In this document: positions 40,202-50,429 of the stretch, piece by piece
How the letters are laid out: every line of letters starts with the position of its first letter
Numbering within the stretch: position 1 is the first letter of the stretch
Source of the DNA: an uncultured Chloroflexus sp.
Lineage (GTDB): Bacteria > Chloroflexota > Chloroflexia > Chloroflexales > Chloroflexaceae
Assembly: GCF_937951745.1 (NCBI RefSeq)
Contig: NZ_CALFBQ010000001.1
Coordinates: 1-64,000 of the forward strand
Length of the DNA: 64,000 bases
Direction: 5' to 3'
Made by a program: the position numbers and the translations under genes
The notes under the pieces: model-generated
Databases searched by the model: none
What the model saw: the letters and a program-made list of their open reading frames with translations, nothing else
Told to the model about the DNA's origin: nothing

Positions 40202-41725
40202 CTAATAGTCAACCGCCAGCTCCATAATCTTTTCTTGGGTGGCTGCCGCAACCGGCAGTTCACCTTTCATTCTCCCGCCAGAGACGACGTAGATTCGGTC
40301 ACTCATACCCAACACTTCGGGTAGTTCCGACGAAATCATAATGATGCTCATCCCCTCTTCGACCAGCCGGTTCATCAACTGATAGATCTCGTATTTTGCG
40401 CCAACATCGATCCCGCGGGTCGGCTCATCAAGGATAAGTACATCGGGCCGCACAAACAGCCATTTGCCGAGGCACACCTTCTGCTGGTTGCCGCCGCTGA
40501 GATTGACGACCTGTTGTTCGATGGTGGGTGTTTTGATATTGAGCGATTTGCGATAGCCTTCGGCGACCTGAATCTCGGCATTGCGATCGATGACGCCATT
40601 TTTCGCTAACGCTTGCAGGTTGGCAAGAGTAATATTTTGGCGCACATCTTGGATCAAGACCAGCCCTTTGGCTTTGCGATCTTCGGAAACGTAGGCCAAA
40701 CCGGCGGCGATCGCTTCGCGAGGATGGCGGAACACGCGCTTGCGGCCCTTCAGCCACAACTCACCGCTAAGCCGATAGCCGGGTGCATTACCAAACAGAC
40801 TGAGCGCCAGCTCGGTGCGACCGGCACCCATCAGGCCGGCCAATCCGACAATTTCACCCTTACGCACTTGGAGATTGACATCGCGTAGCAAGTAGCGGCC
40901 CAACTCAGGCGCATAGACCGTCCAGTTCCGCAATTCCAGCATCACCTCATCACTGATCTGATGGTTGCGGGGGGGATAGATATTGGTAATCTCGCGCCCG
41001 ACCATATTGCGGATGAGCGCTTGCTCGCTCACCTCGCCGCTGTGCCCATCGAGGGTGCAAACTGTCTTGCCGTCGCGAAGGACGGTCACGGTATCAGCGA
41101 CCGCCAACACCTCTTTCAGCTTGTGTGAAATCAGAATGCAGGTTACGCCATGATCGCGCAATTCACGTAACAGATTCAGTAAATTCTCGCTGTCGTTCTC
41201 GTTGAGGGCGGCGGTCGGTTCGTCGAGAATCAGAAGCTTGACTTCACGGCTAAGCGCCTTAGCAATTTCGACCAGTTGCTGCTTGCCGACGCCGAGATCG
41301 CGGATTTTAGCGGCGGGATTGACATCTAAGCGCACTTTGCGCAACATCTCATTGGCGCGGCGGATGGTCTCGTTCCAATCGATCACACCGTTGCGACTAA
41401 TTTCGTGACCAAGAAAGATATTTTCGTAGACGGTCAATTCGGGCACAAGGGCCAATTCTTGATAGATAATGCCGATGCCGACTCGTTCGCTATCGGCGAT
41501 GCCAAAAAAGCGTTGGGGCTGGCCATCGATCAAGATTTCGCCGCTGTAGGAGCCATACGGATACACACCGCTCAGCACCTTCATCAAGGTTGATTTACCA
41601 GCGCCATTTTCACCGACCAGACAGTGGATTTCGCCGCGCTTGACGCTAAAGGTGACGTTATCGAGCGCGCGCACACCGGGGAATTCCTTGGTGATCTGGC
41701 GCATTTCGAGGATAGGGGGTTCCAT
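40202..41725 (-). CDS. Sugar ABC transporter double ATPase (XylG/GguA-like)
   Basis: A 507-residue protein with two ABC domains. The first has Walker A GENGAGKST, signature-like LGVGKQQLVEIAKAL, and Walker B LLILDEPTAAL with ISHKLKEV. The second has a degenerate Walker A GLMGAGRTEL, full signature LSGGNQQKVCLGKWL and LILDEPTRGIDVGAKYEIY. This one-good-one-degenerate pattern is normal for the carbohydrate uptake 2 class. It powers uptake through the neighbouring permease. Spacing to the binding-protein gene is 126 bases. Its first domain is the closest relative in the window of the ABC part of the fusion kinase. Confidence 0.94.
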   Translation of the reverse strand: MEPPILEMRQITKEFPGVRALDNVTFSVKRGEIHCLVGENGAGKSTLMKVLSGVYPYGSYSGEILIDGQPQRFFGIADSERVGIGIIYQELALVPELTVYENIFLGHEISRNGVIDWNETIRRANEMLRKVRLDVNPAAKIRDLGVGKQQLVEIAKALSREVKLLILDEPTAALNENDSENLLNLLRELRDHGVTCILISHKLKEVLAVADTVTVLRDGKTVCTLDGHSGEVSEQALIRNMVGREITNIYPPRNHQISDEVMLELRNWTVYAPELGRYLLRDVNLQVRKGEIVGLAGLMGAGRTELALSLFGNAPGYRLSGELWLKGRKRVFRHPREAIAAGLAYVSEDRKAKGLVLIQDVRQNITLANLQALAKNGVIDRNAEIQVAEGYRKSLNIKTPTIEQQVVNLSGGNQQKVCLGKWLFVRPDVLILDEPTRGIDVGAKYEIYQLMNRLVEEGMSIIMISSELPEVLGMSDRIYVVSGGRMKGELPVAAATQEKIMELAVDY

Positions 41726-41851
41726 ACACGCACCGCCTCATCATATGGATATGCCGTGAGGTGAGGAGAGGGGTTATCCTCTTGCGAATAGGCGTCATCG
41801 TTGGCTCAGATCGGGATGCGGCCATCCCGATCTGAGCGGAACAATTGCGGT

Positions 41852-42994
41852 TTACGGCAGATTGGTGAAGTCGCTGGCGCTATAGTAGCCGGAGTCGATC
41901 AGAGCAGCGCGCACGTTGTCGCGGGTGACGGTCACGACCGGCGACTGGATGGCAGGCACGTCGATCTTACCGTTATTGTAGGAACCGCGTGACGTAGGTT
42001 GCTTGTTCTCAAGCAGAGCGACCGCGGCGCTAATCGCATCCTTCACCAGCGTGCGCACATCTTTGAAGACGGTCATCGACTGGCGGCCATCGATGATGTA
42101 CTGCACCGACGCCTTTTCGGCATCTTGGCCGGTCACGAAGTACTGGGTCACATCCTTATCGGCGGCGAAGGCATCGGCGATCGCGCGGGCGGTGCCATCG
42201 TTGGGGGCGAGAATGTAGACCTTGCCCTTATCGGCGGCGCTAGCGGCGGTCAGGTTCGCCTCGGCAAGATTCTTGGCGGTGTTGAAATCCCAGTTGGTGG
42301 TGATCTGACCGAGGATCTTGGCCATCTCGTCGCGGGTAAGGTCAAGCTTGTTCTGCAACGCGACGGCCTCGCTCGAATTCTTAATCACGAAGGTGCCAGC
42401 GACGATCTTGGGTTGGAGCACCTTCCACGCGCCTTCAAAGAAGAGGAAAGCGTTGTTGTCCGAGGCAGCGCCAGCATAGAGGTAGAGTGGATTGCCGCTG
42501 CCGCTGGCATTATCAACCAGATATTGGGCCTGCTGCGCACCCACGGCGATACTGTCGAAAGTGACATAATAGTCAACGGCGTCGGTCTCGCGGATGAGGC
42601 GGTCGTAGGAGATGACCTTGACGCCGGCGGCGCGGGCAGCGGCGGCAGCCGCAGCGGCGGCGGTGCCATCGTGGGGGCAGATGATCAGCACTTTAATGCC
42701 CTTGGCGAGCAGCGCCTCGACATTCTCTTTTTCTTTGGCCGACGAACCTTGGCTAAAGAGGATTTCAACCTGATAGCCGGCCTGCTGCAACGCCTCGCGG
42801 AAGCGGGTCTCATCTTGGATCCAGCGGGGTTCATCTTTAGTGGGAAGGACGATTCCGACCGCGAGTTGCTGGCTGCTGCCGGTGCTGCCACCGGTGCTGC
42901 CACCGGTGCTGCCGCCAGTGTTGCCACAGGCGCTCAACAGGAAGGTAAACGCCGTCAACAACGACAATACGAACCACAAGGTCTTCTTCGACAT
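41852..42994 (-). CDS. ChvE/XylF-like sugar-binding lipoprotein
   Basis: A 380-residue periplasmic-type binding protein. The signal ends in lipobox LLSAC (Cys23), followed by a GGST-repeat linker. The binding fold begins QLAVGIVLPTKDEPRWIQDE and includes GIKVLIICPHDGTAAA, GVKVISYDRLIRETDAVDYY, PLYLYAGAASDNNAFLF and YFVTGQDAEKASVQYIIDGR, typical of the ChvE (multiple monosaccharide) group. It captures sugar at the outer membrane face and delivers it to the permease. ATG 42994 follows GGAGG; the longer frame upstream has no signal peptide. It is the first gene of the transporter operon and is divergent from the LAL regulator gene. Confidence 0.92.
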   Translation of the reverse strand: MSKKTLWFVLSLLTAFTFLLSACGNTGGSTGGSTGGSTGSSQQLAVGIVLPTKDEPRWIQDETRFREALQQAGYQVEILFSQGSSAKEKENVEALLAKGIKVLIICPHDGTAAAAAAAAARAAGVKVISYDRLIRETDAVDYYVTFDSIAVGAQQAQYLVDNASGSGNPLYLYAGAASDNNAFLFFEGAWKVLQPKIVAGTFVIKNSSEAVALQNKLDLTRDEMAKILGQITTNWDFNTAKNLAEANLTAASAADKGKVYILAPNDGTARAIADAFAADKDVTQYFVTGQDAEKASVQYIIDGRQSMTVFKDVRTLVKDAISAAVALLENKQPTSRGSYNNGKIDVPAIQSPVVTVTRDNVRAALIDSGYYSASDFTNLP

Positions 42995-43186
42995 CACAGT
43001 CCTCCTTGAACACGGCAAAGCTACACCATTGCGAACCAAGTCATTGCAGGGAACTTTCGCTGCCGGGTACACCTCCTTGTGTGCATGGCAACAACAATAC
43101 TGATGGCGCTATTGAACCATGCCGGTGCGAGCTTGCCCATCCCCGCAACCCTGAAAGCGACTAGGGAGTTACTCCTACTCGAGAAT

Positions 43187-43202
43187 TAGGGGATTTCCCC
43201 TA
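43187..43202. promoter_or_regulatory. Possible operator between the sugar operon and the LAL gene
   Basis: A small inverted repeat, TAGGGG-ATTT-CCCCTA, lies in the ~290-base divergent gap that otherwise shows no gene. Its position suits binding by the neighbouring LuxR-type regulator, but this is only positional inference. Confidence 0.3.
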
Positions 43203-43287
43203 CCACACCCCGTACTGCAATCGCCTGTGGTAGACTACATCACACAGCGACCAAGCAACCAACCACATCACCACTCGGAGATCGCGC

Positions 43288-46044
43288 ATGATGCCACTGA
43301 TGCGCACCAAATTACAGCCGCCTGAAGTGCGACCGTCGCTCCTTGCCCGGCCACGGGTCTATGAACAGCTCCGCCATGCCTTACACAGCCGACTGGTCTT
43401 GATCAATGCGCCTGCCGGGTATGGCAAAACGTCACTTTTAGTTGAATGGATCGAAGAAGGGCGCAAGGAGTGGTCGCACATTGGCTGGTTAAGCCTCGAT
43501 GCGACCGACAATGACATCCGGCGATTGTTTGCCTATCTTCTCGAGGCATTAACGAACATTCCGTTTGAACGTCGCGAGCGGTTGCGGGCCGTGATCAGCG
43601 CAGAAGTTGATCTTGACGCCGAACAATGGTTTGCCGAATTATTGAACGATCTGGCGGAAGTAGCTGGCCCAACGGTCATCATTTTTGATGATTATCATCT
43701 GATCAATGATGGGCAGATTCATCAAGCAATAACCTTCTTGGTCGATCATCTACCACCTCGGTGCCGGTTGATTATCGCCACCCGCAGCGATCCGCCGTTG
43801 CCGCTTGCGCGGTGGCGAGCGCGTGGGCATTTAGCCGAGTTGCGCAGTTTTGATCTGGCCTTTAATCCAGAAGAGGCGGCCACCTTTTTGTTAGAAGTAA
43901 TGGAATTGCCATTGAGCCGTGATCAGATCGTGACTTTGCTCGAGAGCACGGAAGGATGGCCGGCTGGTTTGCATCTCGCCGCGCTAGCATTACGGAGTCG
44001 ACCGAATCAGAGCGAGGTGGTTGATGAATTGATTGCCAGCAACCGGTATGTAGCCGACTATTTGATCGAGGATGTGTTTAACCAATTGCCGGCGCACCTA
44101 CAACAATTTCTCTTGCAGACCTCGATCCTTGACCGGTTGTGCGGGCCGCTCTGCGATGCCGTGATTGGCGTTCACGAACAGAGTGCGCCAAGCCAAAACA
44201 ACCAGTCGTACAGCCAGTTGGTGTTGGCCGAAATCGAGCGCAACAACCTGTTTCTCTTCCCGCTGGATGCCGAGCGGGTGTGGTACCGGTACCATCACCT
44301 GTTTGCAGATGTCTTGCGGGATCGGCTCGAGGCGGGCAGCAGCGCCGAGCACATCGCCATACTCCACCGGCGGGCAGGGGCATGGTACGCGGCCCATGGC
44401 ATGCTGACGCAAGCTGTCAATCACGCTTTGCGCGCGCAGGCGATCGATGATGTGGTGGCGATGCTGGAGCCGATTGGGTTGGCGTTTATTTCGCAAGTAG
44501 GGGAAGCGACCCTCCGGCGTTGGCTGCCGGAAATCCCGGAAGCAGCGTTTGAGAGCCATCCACGTTTAGCGTTATTGCGCGCTTGGCTGGCGGCGGCTGA
44601 TTATCAAGTTGAAGACGCGGCCCACTGGATTGCGGTCGCTGAGCGAGCGTTGGCGGGGGTAGCGAGCGGTGCGACGACGCCGATTGGGTTGATTGCCAAT
44701 CTGCGCGGCGAATTGAGCGCGGTGCGGGTGCGGTTGGCATTGTTGCAAGGGAATACCGAGCAGGTCATCCACGAAGGAAAGCAGGCCTTAGCATGGTTGC
44801 AGGCTGACAATCAGGCATTGCGCATGCGGGTGGCGAAAGATTTGGGCTATGCCTACCTTGCCCAACGTGATCTAGTGCGAGCCGAGCAAGCCTTCAGCGA
44901 GGCGAGCATCAACGGGTTTAACGCCGGTTTGCCTTACATTTCAGCGATGGCGACGGTTGATTACGCCTATACACTGGCATTACGCGGTTCGATTGGGGCA
45001 GCGATTAGCATCTGCCGCGATACGATCAACCAGATGTTACGGCGCAATCGCAGTCGCACACAACCCGGCATCGGCTTGCCGTTTTTGGCGTTGGCCGATC
45101 TGCATGGGTTACGGTACGAATTTGCCGGCGCGTTACCGGCCTTGGCTGAAGCCGAGAGCGCGATTAAATCGGGCCAAACCACGAGTTATTTCAACCTCTT
45201 GATAATGATGGCACGCATTATGCGTGCGCGCGGCGATGCCGACGGCGCGCTGCGGGTGATCCGGCAGGCACGCTTTTTAGCTCGCCAGCGCAACGTTGAT
45301 TGGGTGCTAGCAGTGCTTAATGGGCTGGAAGCGCAGATTCTGACGGCGCAAGGTGAATTCGACGCTGCCGAGCAACTGCTCGACGATCGTTTACGCAAGC
45401 CGGTGGAGTTTCGCTATATGCCGGTGGCGGCATTCTATGCCCGCGAGCATATCACCCGGGCAGGCTATGAATGGCGGCTGACCAGTGCGCGCGCAATCGG
45501 GAATGGGGAAGCTTTGCGGGCATTGGCGGCTGAGTTGGCCCAGCCGCACAGCGGCGAGATCTGGCAGGCGTTGGCGCCGCTTGATGCAGCTTTGTTGCGT
45601 GGAATGGCATTGGCGGCTGTCGGTGATGACGGCAGCGAGGCGCTGTTGACCGCACTTGATCTTGCGACGAGCGAGCGGATCGTAGCGCCGTTTCTTCAAG
45701 CCGGTGCGCCGTTACGACTCATGCTGTCGCAATTGGCGGCGCGCCAACAGCTATCGCCCTATGGCGAATATCTGCTCTCGTTGTTTGATGACGATGAGGT
45801 AGCGCCGGCAATACCGGCAAGTGCGCTGGCGTCTTCTGCAGCGTTGCCTGACCCCCTCAGCCAGCGTGAGATAGAGGTGTTACGTTTAATGGCGGAAGGG
45901 CGGAGTAACCACGAGATCGCTGCGACTTTGGTGATCGCGGTGAGTACGGTCAAATCGCACATTAACAGTATTTTCAGCAAGTTGGGCGTCGCCTCACGCA
46001 CGCAAGCAGTGGCGCGCGCGAGGCGACTAAGGTTGATCCCGTGA
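43288..46044 (+). CDS. MalT-like large ATP-binding LuxR regulator (LAL family)
   Basis: A 918-residue regulator. The N-terminal STAND-type NTPase has Walker [12 protein letters not shown] (about 41-51), Walker [30 protein letters not shown] and [17 protein letters not shown] long TPR-like helical region (about 350-830) would bind the inducer. The C-terminal HTH is [20 protein letters not shown] with [20 protein letters not shown]. MalT binds maltotriose and ATP; the ligand here is unknown, but the gene is divergent from the sugar ABC operon, which it may control. ATG 43288 or 43294 are both possible starts. Confidence 0.9.
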   Translation: MMPLMRTKLQPPEVRPSLLARPRVYEQLRHALHSRLVLINAPAGYGKTSLLVEWIEEGRKEWSHIGWLSLDATDNDIRRLFAYLLEALTNIPFERRERLRAVISAEVDLDAEQWFAELLNDLAEVAGPTVIIFDDYHLINDGQIHQAITFLVDHLPPRCRLIIATRSDPPLPLARWRARGHLAELRSFDLAFNPEEAATFLLEVMELPLSRDQIVTLLESTEGWPAGLHLAALALRSRPNQSEVVDELIASNRYVADYLIEDVFNQLPAHLQQFLLQTSILDRLCGPLCDAVIGVHEQSAPSQNNQSYSQLVLAEIERNNLFLFPLDAERVWYRYHHLFADVLRDRLEAGSSAEHIAILHRRAGAWYAAHGMLTQAVNHALRAQAIDDVVAMLEPIGLAFISQVGEATLRRWLPEIPEAAFESHPRLALLRAWLAAADYQVEDAAHWIAVAERALAGVASGATTPIGLIANLRGELSAVRVRLALLQGNTEQVIHEGKQALAWLQADNQALRMRVAKDLGYAYLAQRDLVRAEQAFSEASINGFNAGLPYISAMATVDYAYTLALRGSIGAAISICRDTINQMLRRNRSRTQPGIGLPFLALADLHGLRYEFAGALPALAEAESAIKSGQTTSYFNLLIMMARIMRARGDADGALRVIRQARFLARQRNVDWVLAVLNGLEAQILTAQGEFDAAEQLLDDRLRKPVEFRYMPVAAFYAREHITRAGYEWRLTSARAIGNGEALRALAAELAQPHSGEIWQALAPLDAALLRGMALAAVGDDGSEALLTALDLATSERIVAPFLQAGAPLRLMLSQLAARQQLSPYGEYLLSLFDDDEVAPAIPASALASSAALPDPLSQREIEVLRLMAEGRSNHEIAATLVIAVSTVKSHINSIFSKLGVASRTQAVARARRLRLIP

Positions 46045-46152
46045 GAGCGCATCTAAAGCACACGCTCAACGGCGGTGAAACATCCTGCTGGCTAAAGAAG
46101 AAAAAAACCGTTCGAACCGTAAGCATCCGTGGCGAGCTGGGTCCTTTGGCTT

Positions 46153-47205
46153 TTAGCGGCGTACAATCTCGATCAGATCGCGCAGCATGGCTTGGCACGT
46201 CCCTAAGGGGCCATCTTCGAGGCTGCTGATCGTCGAGCGCCCGGCGCTATCGCTAGAGATCACGAAACCCATTTCGCCGTGGGCTAGCCGGGCCAGCGGG
46301 TGTTCGGGGCCAAGGACAGCGGGAGCTACCGATAAATCGTAACGTCCATCAGGCTGGCGCTCGGCGCGGGCAACCAGCGAGATACGACCGCCAGCCTGCC
46401 ATGCTGCGGCTAATTCGGCAGCCGTAACGTCACGAATCCCGCGTACCGTCACATCGGCCAGCGTCGTGGGCTGGCCGAGCACTGCGTTGGCGAAGATCAC
46501 CAGCTTGTTGGCGGCGTCCCAGCCATCGACATCGAGCGAAGGATCAGGCTCAACGATCCCCTGTCGTTGCGCTTCGGCCAGCGCAGTGGCGAAATCGGCG
46601 CCGGCGGCCATCTGTTCGAGAATGACCTGCGTGGTGCCGTTAACGACGAGCTCAGCGCGTTCGATCTGGGCACCGGCCAAATCGCGCCGGCCAAAGTTGA
46701 TAGTCGGCAAAGCGCCTCCTACCGCGCCAGAGAAACGCAAGGCTGGGCGGGGGCTGCGGGGCGAGAGATCGTCGGCCCAATCGCTTAGCGCAGCTAACTC
46801 GGCAAACGCCAGCACCAACGGCCCTTTGCTAGCCAACACGGCTGACTTGCCGCGGCGCAAAGCCGCTCGCACAATATCGAGGCCGGGCTGGCCATCGCGG
46901 AGGTTGGTCGGGGTAGCTTCCAGCAACAGATCATACGCAGCGGTTTCGGCCAGCGTGATCACATCGAGATCAGGGCGAAACGACGGCAAGGCCGCCACAC
47001 CCAACTTGCGCCGTTTGACATCAATAATCGCCGGGAGATCGAGACCGCCGGGATCAAGCGCCACGCCGCTCGAGTCGGCGACGCCAACAATGCGGAGATG
47101 AAAGCCATACCGGCGCGGCAGCCGGTCAGGATCGGCAACCAACATTTCGAGGAATGTGCGACCAATATTCCCGATACCGGTGAGAATAGCGTCAACCATA
47201 TCCAT
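46153..47205 (-). CDS. hom: Homoserine dehydrogenase, short form without ACT domain
   Basis: A 350-residue enzyme. The NAD(P) site is ILTGIGNIGRTFLEML. The substrate region includes GGALPTINF, ELVVNGTTQVILEQMA, EAQRQGIVEPDPSLDVDG and WDAANKLVIFANAV, typical of homoserine dehydrogenase. It reduces aspartate semialdehyde to homoserine for threonine and methionine. There is no C-terminal ACT domain, so feedback by threonine through that route is not expected. ATG 47205 has AGGAG five bases upstream. It converges with the LAL gene and is divergent from the MshEN-repeat gene. Confidence 0.9.
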   Translation of the reverse strand: MDMVDAILTGIGNIGRTFLEMLVADPDRLPRRYGFHLRIVGVADSSGVALDPGGLDLPAIIDVKRRKLGVAALPSFRPDLDVITLAETAAYDLLLEATPTNLRDGQPGLDIVRAALRRGKSAVLASKGPLVLAFAELAALSDWADDLSPRSPRPALRFSGAVGGALPTINFGRRDLAGAQIERAELVVNGTTQVILEQMAAGADFATALAEAQRQGIVEPDPSLDVDGWDAANKLVIFANAVLGQPTTLADVTVRGIRDVTAAELAAAWQAGGRISLVARAERQPDGRYDLSVAPAVLGPEHPLARLAHGEMGFVISSDSAGRSTISSLEDGPLGTCQAMLRDLIEIVRR

Positions 47206-47237
47206 AATCACTCCTATGCAACAGTGATACGAGCAGG

Positions 47238-47243
47238 TATAAT
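47238..47243 (+). promoter_or_regulatory. Candidate -10 box (TATAAT)
   Basis: A perfect TATAAT in the divergent gap between hom and the MshEN-repeat gene, about 120 bases before the latter's start. No clear -35 box is seen at normal spacing. Confidence 0.4.
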
Positions 47244-47362
47244 GATAAAACTATCTTCGAGAAATTCGTGTCGCGTGCGTTTATTGCTATGAGGACTGGG
47301 TTGCGGTGGACGAGTGCAAAGGATCGTCATCGCGCGGGGGAATTCTTTCGGGGTCTAAAACA

Positions 47363-48112
47363 ATGAAGACGTGTCCGATTCCGTGCGCTTTTGTAGCGTT
47401 GCACAGCAACGATATGGCGAGCATTCGTAAGCATTTGCTTGAGGGGAATCAATGCCGCGACGCTTGGGTTGCACTAAGCAAATTAGTGCAGGATGCTCGT
47501 CAACGAAAGGATTGCCTTGAGCGGGCAGCCATATTGGCGCCTGATGACGAAGAGTTGCAGATTGCGTATCTCGAAGCACGATTAGCGGTTCAGCCGGATG
47601 ATGTTTTTGCTCAGCAGCGGTTGAATGAAATTCGCACAATGCGCTTGTTGTCTGACGTCAAGACGCCTTATTTTCATGAACAACCTAAACCGCGCTTATT
47701 AGGCGATATCTTGGTCTCGATTGGCGCAATTACAGAAGCTGAACTTCAAGCGATGCTCGCTGAACAGCGGCGGGAGAGTCTGCTGAAATCGGATCGGCGG
47801 CTAGGCCAGTTGCTGCTCAAGCGAGGCCTGATTACGCCGGCGAAGTTAGCCAAGGCATTGATCATTCAGCAGCAAGAGCGAAGCCGGGCGCGCTCGGCGC
47901 CGCAGGTGTTGGGCGAGTATCTGGTGGAGCGGGGCTATATTACCGCTACTCAATTAGAAGATGTGCTAGCCGAGCAGATTCGGCTCGATCAGCAAGGCAA
48001 ACGGCTCAGCATTGGCGATTTGTTGGTGCGAATGCGTTTGATGTCGAAGGAAAAGGTCGATCAGGCGGCGCGAGAGTACGAAAACATTTTCTGGTCGAAG
48101 TTTAACTCGTAA
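47363..48112 (+). CDS. MshEN-repeat protein, probable c-di-GMP-binding adaptor
   Basis: A 249-residue protein (ATG 47363; alternatives 47306 and 47414). After about 110 residues of helical sequence come four consecutive repeats following L-G-x2-L-x3-G-x6-L-x3-L-x2-Q: LLGDILVSIGAITEAELQAM, RLGQLLLKRGLITPAKLAKA, VLGEYLVERGYITATQLEDV, and a degenerate SIGDLLVRMRLMSKEKVDQA. The second copy matches the known MshEN c-di-GMP motif at every fixed position. MshEN usually sits at the N-terminus of type II secretion or pilus ATPases, but here no ATPase follows. It may be a stand-alone c-di-GMP effector. A strong terminator ends the gene. Confidence 0.75.
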   Translation: MKTCPIPCAFVALHSNDMASIRKHLLEGNQCRDAWVALSKLVQDARQRKDCLERAAILAPDDEELQIAYLEARLAVQPDDVFAQQRLNEIRTMRLLSDVKTPYFHEQPKPRLLGDILVSIGAITEAELQAMLAEQRRESLLKSDRRLGQLLLKRGLITPAKLAKALIIQQQERSRARSAPQVLGEYLVERGYITATQLEDVLAEQIRLDQQGKRLSIGDLLVRMRLMSKEKVDQAAREYENIFWSKFNS

Positions 48113-48125
48113 GGGATGGTGTTGG

Positions 48126-48159
48126 GCCTGTGGCAGCAATGCTGCCGCAGGCTTTTTTT
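48126..48159 (+). terminator. Rho-independent terminator
   Basis: GCCTGTGGCAGC and GCTGCCGCAGGC pair (one G-T wobble) around AAT and are followed by seven T residues, 13 bases after the MshEN-repeat stop. Confidence 0.93.
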
Positions 48160-48279
48160 GTTAAGCCGGTCGCTCGGCAGTTGTCCAACAAGCGATTGAG
48201 TAGGCGTCTCTAGCCTAATATTGCCGCCGCAAAGCGAAACATCTGCCGCCCAGATTGCAGTGGAGGTAGGAATCGTTTT

Positions 48280-48313
48280 GCCTTTCCCTTTCGTTCTTGT
48301 CATAGGGAAAGGC
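48280..48313. repeat. Inverted repeat GCCTTTCCCT...
   Basis: Perfect ten-base arms at 48280-48289 and 48304-48313 with a 14-base loop, in the gap before the next gene. It may be a regulatory hairpin or a second terminator; no T tract follows. Confidence 0.45.
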
Positions 48314-48335
48314 TGCGCGCAAGACGGCAGCACGG

Positions 48336-48363
48336 TTGCTAGCGGCGACAAACATGCTACAAT
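48336..48363 (+). promoter_or_regulatory. Promoter of the polytopic-protein/glycosyltransferase operon
   Basis: TTGCTA at 48336-48341, a 16-base spacer and TACAAT at 48358-48363 preceded by TGC (extended -10). The next start codon is 30 bases downstream. Confidence 0.6.
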
Positions 48364-48392
48364 AAACCGGCCTATGCGCCATTAAACGCGAC

Positions 48393-50429
48393 ATGAAACA
48401 GATTGAGACGATAATGGTTGCAGATCAGCGCGCGCTTCCCCGTTCAGTAATCTGGTTAGCTGTGATCTGGCTGGCGGCGATCATCAGCATGGCTGTGCCG
48501 GGATTGCTCTGGTGGGCGCCGTGGTCGTTGCTAACCTCGCTGCTGGCGGTGCTCAGCGGTGCGCTCCTCTTTACTCTTCCCGGTCTCGCTGTCTTGCGTT
48601 GGTTGCATCCCGGCCCGTTGCTCTGGTTTGAGCGGTTAGCGTATGCGGCTAGCCTGAGTGGTGCTATCATTCCATTCCTGTTATTGGTGAGCGAGCCGAT
48701 TGGCTGGCGCTGGAACAGCCTTGCAGCGTGGTTGGTGATGATTGTCTTCGTGGCGCTAGCCCTCTGGCCAGTACCACGGATACATCGGCCAGATCGCGGC
48801 CAACGTTGCCTTATTGGATGGATGGTAGCTTGGCTAAGCGTGGCCGCATTAGCGGTACGCCTCTTCGCTGTGCGGGATGTGCCGGTAGGGTTGTTTGGCG
48901 ATTCTTACCATCATACCATCATTACCCAATTGTTGATCGATCATGGCGGCCTGTTTCAATCGTGGCAGCCATACGCACCGGCAGTGACCTTTACCTACCA
49001 CTACGGATTTCATGCAATAGCGGCATGGTGGCACTGGCTGGCCGGCATTCCTCCGACGCAGGCAGTGGTATTGGTTGGGCAAGTGATGAGCGGCTTAGCA
49101 GCGCCGCTGCTTTATTTATTGACGGCACGATTGACCAACTCTCGCTTGACCGGCTTGTGGGCGGCGGTCGTTGTTGGGTTTCTCAGTCTCTATCCGGCCT
49201 ACTACGTGAATTGGGGCCGATATACCCAACTGGCTGGGCAGACCGTCTTGCCGGCGGTAGCCGTAGCGTGGATGGAATTGATCGATGGCGCATTGTCGCC
49301 GCAGCGTTCGTGGCGATCTTTGGCGGCGCCGTTGGCATTGGCCAGCATTGCAAGCGCCGGATTAGCGTTTAGCCACTATCGGGTGGCGATCTTAGCAATC
49401 TGTTTTGTGGTGACGTATACGCTCGTGGCGCTGGGCCGATCAGGGCTAGTGGGCTGGCGGACGTTAAGGCGGTTAGGCGGCGCTGGCATATTGGGTGCAT
49501 TAGGGGCGGCGTTACTGGCATGGCCGTGGTTGTGGCGGGTGCAACAGGGCCAGATCACGCGCATGGCGGCACAGATTGTCACTACTGATGTTGAGACGCG
49601 CAATCCTATTGCTTTAGAAATTATCGGTGCGGCGTTCCAATATGGCCTCTTCCCGCTGGCAGCAATTGGTCTCATCAGCCTGCTGTGGCGGCGACAGAGC
49701 GGGGGGCTGGTACTGGCATTATGGGCCGGGCTGGTGTGGTTAGCAGCGAATCCGCAATTGCTCGGCTTAACCGGGCAAGGCTTGATTACTACCTTTGCCG
49801 TCTTGATCGGCGCCTATCTGGTCGTTGCGCCGGCAGCCGGTGCCGGGCTGCTGGCATTGATCCGGTTGGGGGTAATGATAACCAAACAGGCGCAACGGCG
49901 GCTGAGCGCGACGATGATCACCATTCAGATCGTAGCCGGCTTGGTGTTGGTTGGCTGGGGTGCGCCGATGCAAGCGGCAATGGTTGACTACGATTATCAA
50001 CTGGCCACACCAGCCGATCTCAAGGCAGCCGCATGGATTCGCGAGCACCTCCCGCCAGATGCGGCAATTTTCGTGAACGGATTTCCCGCCTACGGCGGGT
50101 ATGTGTATGCCGGCAGCGATGGCGGCTGGTGGCTCACATTTCTGACCGGACGTCGTACCAACCTCTTGCCGATGGCAGTGGGCTTTGAGGCGACTGATCC
50201 GCCAAATACGCTGCGCCTGATCGCCGAACAACATCAGGCAGTCCAGCGCTACCCTATCGGCAGCGCCCAAGCTGTGGCTGCGTTGCGCGCGTTAGGCTTT
50301 CACTATCTCTACAATGGCCCGGCGGCCAATCCATCTGGTGAATATCTCGACCCGGTACAGATCGATGCAGCGCCGTTTTACGAGTTAATCTACCGGCAAG
50401 ACGGTGTGAGTATTTGGAGAATCCGCTAG
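48393..50429 (+). CDS. Large polytopic membrane protein, GT-C-like
   Basis: A 678-residue membrane protein (ATG 48393 or 48414) with roughly thirteen hydrophobic segments and a soluble tail of about 130 residues. An early extracytoplasmic loop carries VPVGLFGDSYHHTIITQLLI with an acidic residue, and a later loop YPAYYVNWGRYTQLAGQ. The tail includes WIREHLPPDAAIFVNGF and GSDGGWWLTFLTGRR. This layout fits GT-C-type glycosyltransferases that use lipid-linked sugars, but no family is certain. The gene at 57778 encodes a relative with the same YY-x-x-WGRYTQL motif. Its stop overlaps the next glycosyltransferase by one base, so they are coexpressed. Confidence 0.7.
   Translation: MKQIETIMVADQRALPRSVIWLAVIWLAAIISMAVPGLLWWAPWSLLTSLLAVLSGALLFTLPGLAVLRWLHPGPLLWFERLAYAASLSGAIIPFLLLVSEPIGWRWNSLAAWLVMIVFVALALWPVPRIHRPDRGQRCLIGWMVAWLSVAALAVRLFAVRDVPVGLFGDSYHHTIITQLLIDHGGLFQSWQPYAPAVTFTYHYGFHAIAAWWHWLAGIPPTQAVVLVGQVMSGLAAPLLYLLTARLTNSRLTGLWAAVVVGFLSLYPAYYVNWGRYTQLAGQTVLPAVAVAWMELIDGALSPQRSWRSLAAPLALASIASAGLAFSHYRVAILAICFVVTYTLVALGRSGLVGWRTLRRLGGAGILGALGAALLAWPWLWRVQQGQITRMAAQIVTTDVETRNPIALEIIGAAFQYGLFPLAAIGLISLLWRRQSGGLVLALWAGLVWLAANPQLLGLTGQGLITTFAVLIGAYLVVAPAAGAGLLALIRLGVMITKQAQRRLSATMITIQIVAGLVLVGWGAPMQAAMVDYDYQLATPADLKAAAWIREHLPPDAAIFVNGFPAYGGYVYAGSDGGWWLTFLTGRRTNLLPMAVGFEATDPPNTLRLIAEQHQAVQRYPIGSAQAVAALRALGFHYLYNGPAANPSGEYLDPVQIDAAPFYELIYRQDGVSIWRIR

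Noticed and set aside
42879-42920. Short tandem DNA repeat that looked like a CRISPR-like or satellite unit
   Set aside because: It simply encodes the GGST-repeat linker behind the lipobox of the binding protein.
41999-43009. Plus-strand open frame of 336 codons opposite the sugar-binding lipoprotein
   Set aside because: It is the exact antisense of the binding-protein gene, with repetitive GAATGAA-type protein sequence and no domain.
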